This document shows, piece after piece, positions 25,877 to 34,100 of a DNA stretch of 46,198 bases. A program made the translations under genes and the position numbers. Numbering within the stretch: the stretch's first letter is position 1; every line of letters starts with the position of its first letter. The notes below the pieces were generated by a model. That model had not been told where the DNA came from. It saw only the letters and a program-made list of their open reading frames with translations, and made no database searches. The stretch is from assembly GCA_005882985.1 (NCBI GenBank), contig VBEJ01000037.1:1-46198 (forward strand), given 5' to 3'. This DNA comes from Chloroflexota bacterium. GTDB taxonomy: Bacteria > Chloroflexota > Dehalococcoidia > SM23-28-2 > RBG-16-64-32.

Positions 25877-27298
25877 TCAACACGGAACTCGCCCGAACCA
25901 CCCGGCGACATACGTGACGTCGAGCACGTCGACGTAGCCGTCGTGGTTTACGTCGTAAGTGGCCGGAGCCGGAGGGGCGGTTCGCCCATACCAGCTCGTT
26001 AGCTTGACCAAGTCAGAAATATCGGCCACGTGGTTCCCGTCGAAGTCCGGACAGTACGTGGGTGGAGCCAGCCCCTCATTGCTGCCACGATTGACCGTCT
26101 TCACGCCGTCGTTGTTGTTATCCATTGGTACGACTTGCGCATCTACGTCGGCGGTGTAGCCAAGGGACGCACCACTGTCTACCGCCGGCGAGGCAGGCTC
26201 AACGCGCAGGTCGGTCGTGCTGCGAAACTTCGGATCGGCCGCGACACTGTTAGCGCCCAGGGCGAACTGAATGAAGCCGCTGTATATTCCAAAGGCATCA
26301 TCAAATGGTGCGTCTGCGTATCCGGCTTTGAGGACAGCCTTGATCAGGTTGTTGCGGCTATGGAGAACGCCCGTATTGCAACCGCTGGAGCAGACGATTC
26401 CCTGGCTGCTGGAGCCGGTTAGATAGACGCTGTTGTTAGTGAGCGTGGTATTCTTGGCCACTCCGGTTAGGACGACGAACTTCCCCTGTCCTACAGCCGA
26501 GCGCACGGAGTTGTAGATAAAGCTATTGTCCCTCGTCGCTGATCCGCCGAGTTCGCTGAAGGTCTCGTTATCGGTGGCTTTGTTGCGGTGGATGATGTTG
26601 GCGGCGCCGTTGAATATCTCCACGGCAGCACCGTCGCGGCCATAGTCATAGGAGTAGGCGTCGCTGCCGGAGATCGTGTTGTAGGCGACCACGTTTCGGT
26701 CGCCGTTGAGGAGGACGCCCCACGCGCCATTGTCATCATTACAGTTCGTCGGACAGGGTGTAAGGACCTTCATCTTGTTGTTATCAACGATCGTGTTTTT
26801 CTGGATCGTATTGTCGCTGGCGCCGGACGCGACGTTAGCGCCAGCGATGTTGTGGCTGAGGGTATTGAACTCCGCCAAGCCAAAAGTCGCGCCTTCACCG
26901 AACTCAATGCCGGCCCAGGAGCAGCTGTCCAGCTTCAGGTTGCGGACCGTCACGTAGTCGCCCGTAACCATTACGCAGCTGGAAGCACCGATGACAACGG
27001 GCGCAGCACCAGTACCATAAGCATCGACGTTGATGCGCGCCCCGGATGTCCCGTTTTCCGAGACCTGAAGGTCCTGTCCCGACCAGAAACCGCCTCGCTT
27101 CAGGAGCAAGCTGTCGCCCGGCGCGAGCACCTGCCGGTTTGCCCTCGTCAGACTCTGCCAGGGAGCGGCCTGCGTGCCGGGATTGCCGTCGTTGCCATAG
27201 ACGTTATCCACGTAGAATGAGCCGGCCGCACTGGCTGCGCCATGCGCCGCTAGCGCGACAAGAACGCAAGCAAAAATAGCAAGGGTCGTATACTTCAC
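25877..27298 (-). CDS. Secreted right-handed beta-helix protein with C-terminal dockerin-type repeats
   Basis: A 473-residue exported protein. Residues 1-25 form a signal peptide ending near ASAAG. YVDNVYGNDGNPGTQAAPWQSL is the usual beginning of parallel beta-helix (pectate-lyase-like) proteins (quoted in part: YVDNVYGNDGNPG, APWQSL). Many repeated rungs follow with NTLSHN, NTIQKNTIVDNN, NTISGS and NSFIYNSV. The last 60 residues carry two calcium-binding dockerin type I repeats, DFDGNHVADISDL and DVNHDGYVDVLDV, joined by a Pro/Ala spacer. Dockerins normally bind cohesins; no cohesin is in this window. Polysaccharide binding or lysis is plausible, but no catalytic residues can be named. Start is GTG 27298. 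Confidence 0.85.
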   Translation of the reverse strand: MKYTTLAIFACVLVALAAHGAASAAGSFYVDNVYGNDGNPGTQAAPWQSLTRANRQVLAPGDSLLLKRGGFWSGQDLQVSENGTSGARINVDAYGTGAAPVVIGASSCVMVTGDYVTVRNLKLDSCSWAGIEFGEGATFGLAEFNTLSHNIAGANVASGASDNTIQKNTIVDNNKMKVLTPCPTNCNDDNGAWGVLLNGDRNVVAYNTISGSDAYSYDYGRDGAAVEIFNGAANIIHRNKATDNETFSELGGSATRDNSFIYNSVRSAVGQGKFVVLTGVAKNTTLTNNSVYLTGSSSQGIVCSSGCNTGVLHSRNNLIKAVLKAGYADAPFDDAFGIYSGFIQFALGANSVAADPKFRSTTDLRVEPASPAVDSGASLGYTADVDAQVVPMDNNNDGVKTVNRGSNEGLAPPTYCPDFDGNHVADISDLVKLTSWYGRTAPPAPATYDVNHDGYVDVLDVTYVAGWFGRVPC

Positions 27299-27617
27299 GG
27301 CATAGTTGAGGACCCAAGGCGGGGGTCAGGGAGCGTTCAAGCGACCTTCCGGGCGGTGCGCTTCATCCCCAGGTGGGCGGGCGTGCTAGATGCACATAAT
27401 AGCGGCTCAGCAGCTTCTGTCAAGTCGTGCTTTCGTTACACGAAAAAAATGCCTCGTATCCGAACGGGAACGGTATCTGACTCGATTCCGGGCGGGCGGC
27501 ATGCGCCCAAAAAAGAGCTCAGCTGGCTCTCGGTACTGTCTTTGCCGGAAGGAGACCTGTGGCCTGTGGTTAGCCCTTCTCCGGAAGGACCCGGTCTACT
27601 GTTGACCTAAGAAATAT
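27299..27617. other. Non-coding stretch of about 320 bases
   Basis: No convincing gene is visible. It holds the upstream region of the dockerin gene, a GGGCG/CGCCC palindrome around 27492-27508 followed by A6, and a short duplicated motif (CCGGAAGGA at about 27545 and 27581). It lies just downstream of the tRNA trio in their direction of transcription. Confidence 0.4.
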
Positions 27618-27692
27618 TGGCTCCCGGGACAGGATTCGAACCTGTAACCTAGCGGTTAACAGCCGCCCGCTCTACCGTTGAGCTACCCGGGA
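27618..27692 (-). tRNA. tRNA-Asn (GTT)
   Basis: The minus strand folds as a complete cloverleaf. The acceptor stem is TCCCGGG/CCCGGGA, the D arm is GCTC-AACGGTA-GAGC, the anticodon loop CTGTTAA reads GTT, and the T loop is TTCGAAT. Discriminator G and an encoded CCA (27618-27620) are present. It is the last of three minus-strand tRNA genes. Confidence 0.96.
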
Positions 27693-27705
27693 GCGCGTAC
27701 GCTTC

Positions 27706-27779
27706 TGGCTGCCGAGCCAGGATTCGAACCTGGACCAAGGGATTCAAAGTCCCGTGTGCTACCGTTACACCACTCGGCA
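27706..27779 (-). tRNA. tRNA-Gln (TTG)
   Basis: The acceptor stem is TGCCGAG/CTCGGCA, the anticodon loop CTTTGAA gives TTG, and the T loop is TTCGAAT. Discriminator G and an encoded CCA are present. It lies 13 bases from tRNA-Asn and 22 bases from tRNA-Leu, consistent with one transcript. Confidence 0.95.
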
Positions 27780-27801
27780 CTAAGGCCGTATGCATTTGTG
27801 C

Positions 27802-27890
27802 TGGTGCCGAAGGCCGGACTCGAACCGGCACGAGGGTTACCCCCCAACAGATTTTGAGTCTGCCGCGTCTACCAATTCCGCCACTTCGGC
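27802..27890 (-). tRNA. tRNA-Leu (CAA)
   Basis: A class II tRNA. The acceptor stem is GCCGAAG/CTTCGGC, the D arm is TGGCGGAATTGGTAGACGC, the anticodon loop CTCAAAA gives CAA, and there is a long variable arm (TTGGGGGGTAACCCTC). The T loop is TTCGAGT, with discriminator A and an encoded CCA. It is the first of the trio, and TATGAT lies upstream on the same strand near 27946-27951. Confidence 0.95.
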
Positions 27891-27915
27891 ACATGGCAGG
27901 CGCCGAACGTCAGAT

Positions 27916-27935
27916 GGAGCGGGTGTCCCCGCTCC
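27916..27935. other. Perfect 8-bp hairpin between the MBL gene and the tRNA genes
   Basis: GGAGCGGG-TGTC-CCCGCTCC is a perfect GC-rich stem with a four-base loop. It could help end the MBL transcript or lie in the tRNA leader. There is no T-run on the minus strand, so intrinsic termination is doubtful. Confidence 0.4.
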
Positions 27936-27981
27936 TTTGCCATCATAGCAGAGTAGTACGATCGCGAGAACCGGCAGTCGC

Positions 27982-28821
27982 TTAGACCGGCTGCCAGTAG
28001 CGCCGCCCTTCGCCCATCAAGACGCGTCCAAAAGTAAGCCCCGGGAAGTGTGCCGCCGTCAGCAGCGCTCCTGTCGCCTCGGCCTCTCGCGCGACTACTT
28101 CCTGTGACTGGCGAGCTAGCTTCGGATCCATGTCGCCGAGGCCGGACCACTCGGTCTCCGTAAGCTGCACGGGACAACTGATCGCATCACCGAGGACAAA
28201 CGCGCGCTCATTGCCGGAGGATAGTACTACGCCTGCGTGACCGGGCGTGTGGCCGGGCGTGGAAATGACGTTAATTCCGGGAGCGATGGCGTGGCCGTCC
28301 TTGACCGGCTCGAAACGGCCTTCGACGGAAGAGAACATGCCTTTCAAGTACGCCTTTTGTTCGGCCGTCATGAAGGCTGACTCCATCACCGAGCCTGTCC
28401 AATGCGCTTGCTCCTCCGCGGTCCAGGAATAGGTCGCGTTGGGAAAAGCCGGTCGGGCGCTATCGCCATCAACATGCGCGACGGTGCCGCAATGGTCGAT
28501 ATGAAGGTGGGTGACGAACACGGTGTCGATCTCCTCGGGCTTCACTCCGGCTGAGGCGAGCTCTCTAATTAGAGAGCCGCCCGTGAACCCCATCATGTTT
28601 ATCTGGCCGAGCCCGGTATCGATCAGGACGGTCTTACCGCCGCTGCGCGCCAGAAAGCAGCTGAAAGGGAACTCTACATTGCCCTCATGATCTAGCCAGC
28701 GCTTGTGCGGCTCCCACTGCTCGGGAGTAGTGCCCTGGAAGTACATTGTGCCGGGCGCGCGGGCAGTGCCGTCGGAGACGACGAGGACATCAAGGTCGCC
28801 GATCTTGAAGCTGTTTGCCAT
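27982..28821 (-). CDS. MBL-fold metallo-hydrolase, lactonase-like
   Basis: A 279-residue metallo-beta-lactamase-fold enzyme resembling N-acyl-homoserine-lactonase-type and methyl-parathion-hydrolase-type proteins. Zinc motif THLHIDHCG is near residues 103-111, and ISTPGHTPGHAGV and FVLGDAISCP provide the further ligands. The first 60 residues (IGDLDVLVVSDGTARAP, FQGTTPEQW) are typical of that subgroup. There is no signal peptide. The true substrate is unknown. It is divergent from imuB, with the SOS-type promoter of imuB in the 107-base gap. Confidence 0.88.
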   Translation of the reverse strand: MANSFKIGDLDVLVVSDGTARAPGTMYFQGTTPEQWEPHKRWLDHEGNVEFPFSCFLARSGGKTVLIDTGLGQINMMGFTGGSLIRELASAGVKPEEIDTVFVTHLHIDHCGTVAHVDGDSARPAFPNATYSWTAEEQAHWTGSVMESAFMTAEQKAYLKGMFSSVEGRFEPVKDGHAIAPGINVISTPGHTPGHAGVVLSSGNERAFVLGDAISCPVQLTETEWSGLGDMDPKLARQSQEVVAREAEATGALLTAAHFPGLTFGRVLMGEGRRYWQPV

Positions 28822-28881
28822 GTGAGTCTCGCTTTCTGCTGAGGGCGTGTGTGCCGCATTTTACATGGTGACTCCTTCCTC

Positions 28882-28910
28882 TTGACACCTCGAACGCATG
28901 TTCTTATATT
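28882..28910 (+). promoter_or_regulatory. imuB promoter with LexA (SOS) box in the spacer
   Basis: TTGACA (28882-28887), a 17-base spacer and TATATT (28905-28910) form a near-consensus housekeeping promoter. The spacer contains the perfect palindrome GAACGCATGTTC (28892-28903), matching the GAAC-N4-GTTC LexA operator of Gram-positive-type bacteria. Repressor bound here would block RNA polymerase directly. Confidence 0.85.
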
Positions 28911-28928
28911 GCAGGAAAGGTCGCCCCT

Positions 28929-30128
28929 ATGCCCGCCCCAATGATCGCCTGTGTGCACATCCCTCGCTTTGCCGTAGAAGTCGAACGGCAGCGCCAAGAG
29001 GATGCCGGAACACGCCTCATTCTGATCGGCGAAGGAACGGTGTTCGACTGCTCGCTCGGGGCGGATGCCTCCGGTGTTCGACGTGGTATGCGCATGTCAG
29101 AAGCGATCGGCCTCTGTCAGCGAGCGGTCGTATTGCCGCCAGAAGGCCCATATTACGAACGACGGTTCGATGAAGTCTTGGACTTACTGGGGGAGTTAAG
29201 TCCGGTGGTGGAACAGGCTGGTCTAGGGCTGGCTTTCCTTTCGCTTGACGGCCTGCCGGTTGGCGCTGCCGCGCTCGCCGAAGAGCTGATCAGCGTGCTT
29301 CACCGGCGGATCGGCTTGATGGCATCGGCCGGTATTGGGAACAGCAAATTCACCGCGCGCGTCGCCGCTTGCATAACCAGAACTGGAGTAGCGAAGACGA
29401 TTTCGCCGGATGGCGAGGCCGATTTCCTAGCGCCGCTTTCGATCGATCACCTGCCGGCCGATGATGCGATGCGCTGGCGGTTGCGGCTGCTCGGGCTGGA
29501 GACGATGGGTGATATTGCGGAATTGCCGCTGGGCGCCTTCCAGGCTCAATTCGGGCCGGAGGGAAAGCGGTGCTGGGCGCTGTCGCAGGGCATCGACAGC
29601 GAACCGCTGGTACCTCGAATCAACGAGGAGATAGTGGTGCGGCGTCTCCAGATGCCGGCGCCGGCTGTCTCGCTGGAGGCGATTCTGATCTGCGTCGAGC
29701 GGCTGGTGCATGCCGCCTATAGCCATCCCGAGCGGGGCAACCACTGGGTGCGAAAGGCGGTAGTGCGGGCGGCACTCGATGGCGGCGGAAGCTGGGAGCT
29801 GCCGGTGGCCTTCCGCGAAGCTCTGGCGGGCCCGCAGGATGCCTGGTCCTCGATCAAAGGAGCGATTCTGCGCCGGCCGCCGGAGCGCCCGGTCGAAGAG
29901 CTGGAGGTGGAGCTGGTTGGGCTGAGCGCAGAGTCGGGCAAGCAGGCGGCGCTGTTCGAAGGAAAGGGGAAGCTGTGGCGACAGGTGCACGAAGCAGTGC
30001 GCCAACTGGGAACGCAGCGCGACCGGCCCGGCGTGGGCAAAGTAGTCGCGCTGGACCCGCTGTCTCGCATACCGGAACGGCGGTCGGCGCTGGCGGAACT
30101 TACTCCGCAGGCAGGCTTCGATCTCTAA
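28929..30128 (+). CDS. imuB: ImuB-like Y-family DNA polymerase homologue (mutasome scaffold)
   Basis: A 399-residue Y-family-related protein. The N-terminus ACVHIPRFAVEVERQRQ replaces the catalytic D-x-D-x-F-F-A of active Pol IV/V enzymes, and FLSLDGLPVGAA stands where ImuB proteins read LDLAGL. ASAGIGNSKFTARVAA and the helix-hairpin-helix-like region LLGLETMGDIAELPLGAFQAQFG follow. This fits ImuB, a catalytically dead scaffold that links DnaE2 to the sliding clamp during error-prone translesion synthesis. dnaE2 lies 1 kb downstream under a similar operator. No imuA is visible upstream. The promoter carries a LexA box, so induction by DNA damage is expected. ATG 28929 has AGGAAAGG upstream. 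Confidence 0.88.
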   Translation: MPAPMIACVHIPRFAVEVERQRQEDAGTRLILIGEGTVFDCSLGADASGVRRGMRMSEAIGLCQRAVVLPPEGPYYERRFDEVLDLLGELSPVVEQAGLGLAFLSLDGLPVGAAALAEELISVLHRRIGLMASAGIGNSKFTARVAACITRTGVAKTISPDGEADFLAPLSIDHLPADDAMRWRLRLLGLETMGDIAELPLGAFQAQFGPEGKRCWALSQGIDSEPLVPRINEEIVVRRLQMPAPAVSLEAILICVERLVHAAYSHPERGNHWVRKAVVRAALDGGGSWELPVAFREALAGPQDAWSSIKGAILRRPPERPVEELEVELVGLSAESGKQAALFEGKGKLWRQVHEAVRQLGTQRDRPGVGKVVALDPLSRIPERRSALAELTPQAGFDL

Positions 30129-30142
30129 ACCGGCCCAGGCCG

Positions 30143-30364
30143 ATTAAAGTCGAAGCCAACGAAGTTCTTCGGCCTCTGGCTGTGCACTTTTCGGGATGTC
30201 CGATTGCCGTCGAGTCTGTTGTCGAAACCTGGCGGATCGACGATGAGTGGTGGCGGGAGAAAGCGGTGTCGCGTCAGTACTGGCGTGTGGTACTGGAAGA
30301 CGGGCGTGTGGTAGACATCTACCGCGATCTGGTCACGGGAGAATGGTGGCGGCAGGCGTACTAG
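30143..30364 (+). CDS. DUF6504-like small protein following imuB
   Basis: About 73 residues with a compact, tryptophan-rich sequence: FSGCPIAVESVVETWR, DDEWWREKAVSRQYWRVVLEDG and DIYRDLVTGEWWRQAY. This resembles the DUF6504 family that often accompanies imuB in actinobacteria; the name is from memory and moderately sure. Homology begins at about KVEANEVLRP. The frame has no ATG, GTG or TTG between the imuB stop (30128) and there; an ATT at 30143 precedes KVEAN, and the frame is open upstream inside imuB, one base back relative to imuB. Translational coupling or a -1 shift out of imuB are options. It probably belongs to the mutasome unit. Confidence 0.65.
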   Translation: MKVEANEVLRPLAVHFSGCPIAVESVVETWRIDDEWWREKAVSRQYWRVVLEDGRVVDIYRDLVTGEWWRQAY

Positions 30365-30379
30365 GCAAATGAGGCGCCA

Positions 30380-31042
30380 TCACGGGTTCAAGCTGAACGG
30401 CGGATAGCGGTCGGTAATTAGCACGAAGGCGTAGCCTTGAACCCGGTTGCCCCAGCGCATCACGCCGACTACGAAGTCGAAGAGTCCCTCGGGATAGCGA
30501 CCGGTGAACAAGATAGCGAACCAGGCAATGATCACGACGACGAGCGCGGCGAGGGCAAGGAAAACCAGGATGATGAGATGAGGAATCGCCAACAGCCACT
30601 TGACGAGCGGCAGCCAGCGATTCAAGTCGTTCCTGGCATCGGGGTAAGGGAAGTCGAGGTGGACCTGCTGCTCTTCATCAGTGGAAGGATATTCATCCCG
30701 GAGAAGGAAGAGGTAGGCTGCTACCCGGTTTTCGAAGCGGACGACGTTCAGATTCCAGTCGAACCACCAGCGCGGGTACTTCTGGCGAAAGAGGATCATC
30801 ACCAGGGGTGCGAGGATGAGCACCCCACCGCCGGCGCCAGACGAGAGAAAGAACCCGCGGCCCTCCCCGTCCCAACCTCCCGGCGCGCCTACTCCGCCGG
30901 CACTGACTAGAGCGAGAACGATGGCGATTGGGATGACCGTGAAAATGCGAAATGCTGTGGTCAGCCGGTCGAGTTCGCGGTCTGGGTAGTCTACCGAGAA
31001 CTGCACAGGGTAAGCGGGGCCGGTCGTGGGCGCGTCGGTCAT
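30380..31042 (-). CDS. DUF4389 multi-pass membrane protein
   Basis: A 220-residue membrane protein of the DUF4389 family. Helices are at about 30-50 (FTVIPIAIVLALVSAGG), 70-90 (GGVLILAPLVMILF) and 145-180 (LLAIPHLIILVFLAL, VVVIIAWFAILFTG). Family motifs are YPRWWFDWNLNVVRFENRVAAY, quoted here as YPRWWFDWNL and RFENRVAAYLFLL, then RWGNRVQGYAFVLITD and the terminal YPPFSL. The paired WxxNVxRFxNRV-type repeats suggest an internal duplication. Function is unknown. GAGGAGGT lies just before ATG 31042. It sits between imuB/DUF6504 and dnaE2 but on the opposite strand, so it is probably not part of the SOS unit. Confidence 0.87.
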   Translation of the reverse strand: MTDAPTTGPAYPVQFSVDYPDRELDRLTTAFRIFTVIPIAIVLALVSAGGVGAPGGWDGEGRGFFLSSGAGGGVLILAPLVMILFRQKYPRWWFDWNLNVVRFENRVAAYLFLLRDEYPSTDEEQQVHLDFPYPDARNDLNRWLPLVKWLLAIPHLIILVFLALAALVVVIIAWFAILFTGRYPEGLFDFVVGVMRWGNRVQGYAFVLITDRYPPFSLNP

Positions 31043-31102
31043 ACTGCACCTCCTCTGAATCTTTGGCGCCTATTTTAGACGAACGGCGTACGATTTCCAG
31101 AA

Positions 31103-31132
31103 TTGACTATTAGAACAAGTGTTCGGTAACCT
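31103..31132 (+). promoter_or_regulatory. dnaE2 promoter with LexA (SOS) box
   Basis: TTGACT (31103-31108) and the -10-like TAACCT (31127-31132) flank the perfect operator GAACAAGTGTTC (31113-31124). Transcription would start at about 31139-31140, on or next to ATG 31140. The GTG at 31119 lies inside the operator and is therefore not a credible start codon. Confidence 0.8.
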
Positions 31133-31139
31133 GAAACAT

Positions 31140-34100
31140 ATGCCGCCCTACGCCGAACTCCACGTCCACTCCAATTTCTCGTTCCTTGAAGGCGCTTCGC
31201 ACGTCGACGAGCTGGTACTGCGAGCGCTGGAGCTGGGATACGAGACGCTCGCGCTGACCGACCACGACGGCCTGCACGGCGCTATGGAGTTTGCGCAGTG
31301 CGCGCGGGCCTGGGGGCTGCGGCCGATCACGGGCGCGGAGATTACGCTTGCTAGGAGCCAGGAGTCAAGAGCAAGGAGCAAGGAAGGCGAGCATCACCTC
31401 ACGCTTCTTTGTGAGACGGCGCGTGGCTACGCCAACCTTTGCCGGCTGCTGACGCACGCACATCTCGACCATGAGCGCGGGAAGCCGTGCGTTGAGACGG
31501 ACGTCCTCGCGCTGCATACGGAGGGGTTGATCGCCCTGTCAGGTTGCCGGTGCGGTGAGGTGCCATTGCTGATCGCCGAGGGGCGCCCGCGCGAGGCGGA
31601 GGAGGCGGCGCGGCGGTATGCGGAATGGTTCGGGCCGAAGAACTTCTTCATCGAATTGCAGAACAACCTCGTATACAGAGACGTCTGGCGGAACCGCATG
31701 CTCGGCGAGCTAGCGGAGCACCTGAAGGTCGGCGTTGTCGCGACTGGAAACGTCCATTACCACACGCGGGAGCGCCACCAGCTCCAGGATGCGCTCGTCG
31801 CGATCAAGAACCGGACGACGCTGGACGCCAGCCACCAGCTACGGCGCGAGAACTCGGAGTACTTCCTCAAGTCGCCGGCTGAAATGGCTGAGCTCTTCAG
31901 CGACCATCCACAGGCAGTCGCGAACACGCAACGGATCGCCGAGCGCTGCCGGTTCGACCTGACGCGCGACCTCGAATACCGCTTCCCGGAAACACCGGTC
32001 CCCGAAGGCGAAACCGCGGAGTCGTACCTGCGTGCGGTCTGCCGGCAGGAAGCGGCGCGGCGGTATCCGCGCTTCACGCCGCAGATCGAGGAACGGCTGG
32101 AACAAGAGCTGCGGCTGGTGGAGAAGCATGGGCTCTCCGGTTTCTTTCTGATCCACCGGGAGATTCTCCAGCTAGCGCATGCTGTCGCCGAGGAGGTGCG
32201 AGGGCGCCCAAGCCACGGGCCGCCGGGGCGAGGACGTGGATCCTCGGTCGGCTCTGCGATCTGCTACCTGATCGGCCTGTCGCACATCGACCCGATCGCG
32301 AACAATCTCTTCCTGGGCCGCTTCCTGAACGACGAGATGGCCTCCGTTCCGGACATCGACCTCGACTTCCCCCGCGATATCCGTGAGAAGCTGATCCTGC
32401 GGACTTACGAACACTTTGGCCACGATAACGTCGGCCTCGTGGCGACGTTCCCCACTTACCGGATTCGGGGTGCGATACGTGAGGTGGGTAAGGCGCTCGG
32501 CCTTTCGCCCGCAGAGCTGGACAGGCTGGCAAAGGTCAGCGAAGGCGGCTCGGCGAAGGATATCCGGACGGAGATGGGCCGCCTCGAGCACTATCGCGAG
32601 CGCTTAAACACGCCGCTTTGGCGGCACCTGGCGGAGCTTTTGGAGCAGATCGCCGGTTTTCCGCGCCACATCTCGCAGCATGTCGGCGGAATGGTTATCT
32701 CTTCGCGGCCGCTGATCGAACTCGTGCCGCTGGAGCAGTCGGCGATGGAGGGCCGGGTGCTCATGCAGTGGGACAAGGACTCGGTAGACGACGCGCGCAT
32801 GATTAAGATCGATTTCCTCGCGCTGGGCATGCTTTCGGCCGTGGACGAGACGCTGGAGTTGATCGAGGAGCACCGTGGCAAGCGCGTGGACCTCTCGCGC
32901 ATCGATTTCGAGGACGAGCGGGTGTACGACAGTATCTGCGAGGCCGATACGATGGGCGTTTTCCAGATCGAGTCGCGGGCGCAGATGCAAACGCTACCCC
33001 GGGTCCGGCCGCGAAACCTCGAAGACTTGACCGTGCAGGTAGCGATCATCCGGCCGGGGCCGATCGTGGGCGGGTCTGTGAACCCGTACATCAACCGGCG
33101 GATGAAGCGAGAACCGGTGACGTTCGACCATCCGTCGCTCGAGCCGGTGCTGGCGGAGACGCTGGGCGTGATCCTCTACCAGGAGCAGGTGCTCCAGGTG
33201 GCGATGGCGCTGGCGGGTTTCAGCGCCGGGCAGGCAGAGAGCCTGCGCCGTGCGATGAGCCGCAAGCGATCGCGGGAAGCGATTGGCAAGCTGAAGGATG
33301 AATTCATCACGGGAGCGCTGGCACAGAGCGTCTCGAAGCCGGTCGCAGAGCAGGTCTTTCGCCGTATCGACGGCTTCGCAGAGTTCGGCTTCCCCAAGGC
33401 ACACGCCGACGCCTTCGGGCTGCTCGCCTATCAGACCGCCTGGTTACGGACCTACTACCCGGCGGAATCGCTCTGCGCGCTGTTCAACGCCCAGCCGATG
33501 GGCTTCTACACGCCACATGTCCTCGTCAACGACGGCAAGCGCCACGGCGTTCAGGTACTCCCGCCAGACATCAATCTCAGCGGGGCGAACTGCAACGTTG
33601 AGGAAATGGGAAATAAGAAAGGGGAAAAGGGGCACTCAGTAAACGGCAGTCGGCAAAAGGACCAGCGCATTCCCGATTTCCGATTTCCGATTTCCGATTT
33701 GTCTGCCGGCCTCGCCGTCCGCATCGGCCTTCGCTATGTGCGTGGCCTCTCAGAGAAGAAGGGCGCGAAGGAGATCGAGGACGAACGCAAGCGTGGGGGC
33801 CCATTCCGCTCGCTGTTCGATTTCATCGAGCGGACGCGGGTCAAGCGTGAAGTGATCGAAAATCTGATCGCCTGCGGAGCTTTTGACTGCTTGGGACTCG
33901 AGCGGCGAGAACTGATCTGGCAGCTCGGGTTGGTCTATCGCTCGGAGGGGCGCAATAAGGAGCAGCGTCAGCTCGCGCTCGCGCTGCCCGTCGAGCAGGA
34001 CATGGTACAGCTGCGGCCGATGAGCGATTGGAACAAGATGCGGGCAGACTACATCATCCTGGGAATGTCCCCCAACGTCCACCCGCTGTCATTCCTGCGC

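Noticed and set aside
27490-27520. GGGCG/CGCCC palindrome with A6 as a terminator
   Set aside because: On the plus strand the tail is A-rich, not T-rich, and on the minus strand the T-run precedes the stem, so neither direction gives an intrinsic terminator.
31119-31139. GTG 31119 as the dnaE2 start
   Set aside because: It lies inside the LexA palindrome and at the -10 region; ATG 31140 begins right before the conserved PPYAELHVHSNFSF-type start.
33670-33700. Heptamer array as a CRISPR or phage attachment repeat
   Set aside because: Units are only 7 bases with no spacers, and it lies within dnaE2 in frame.
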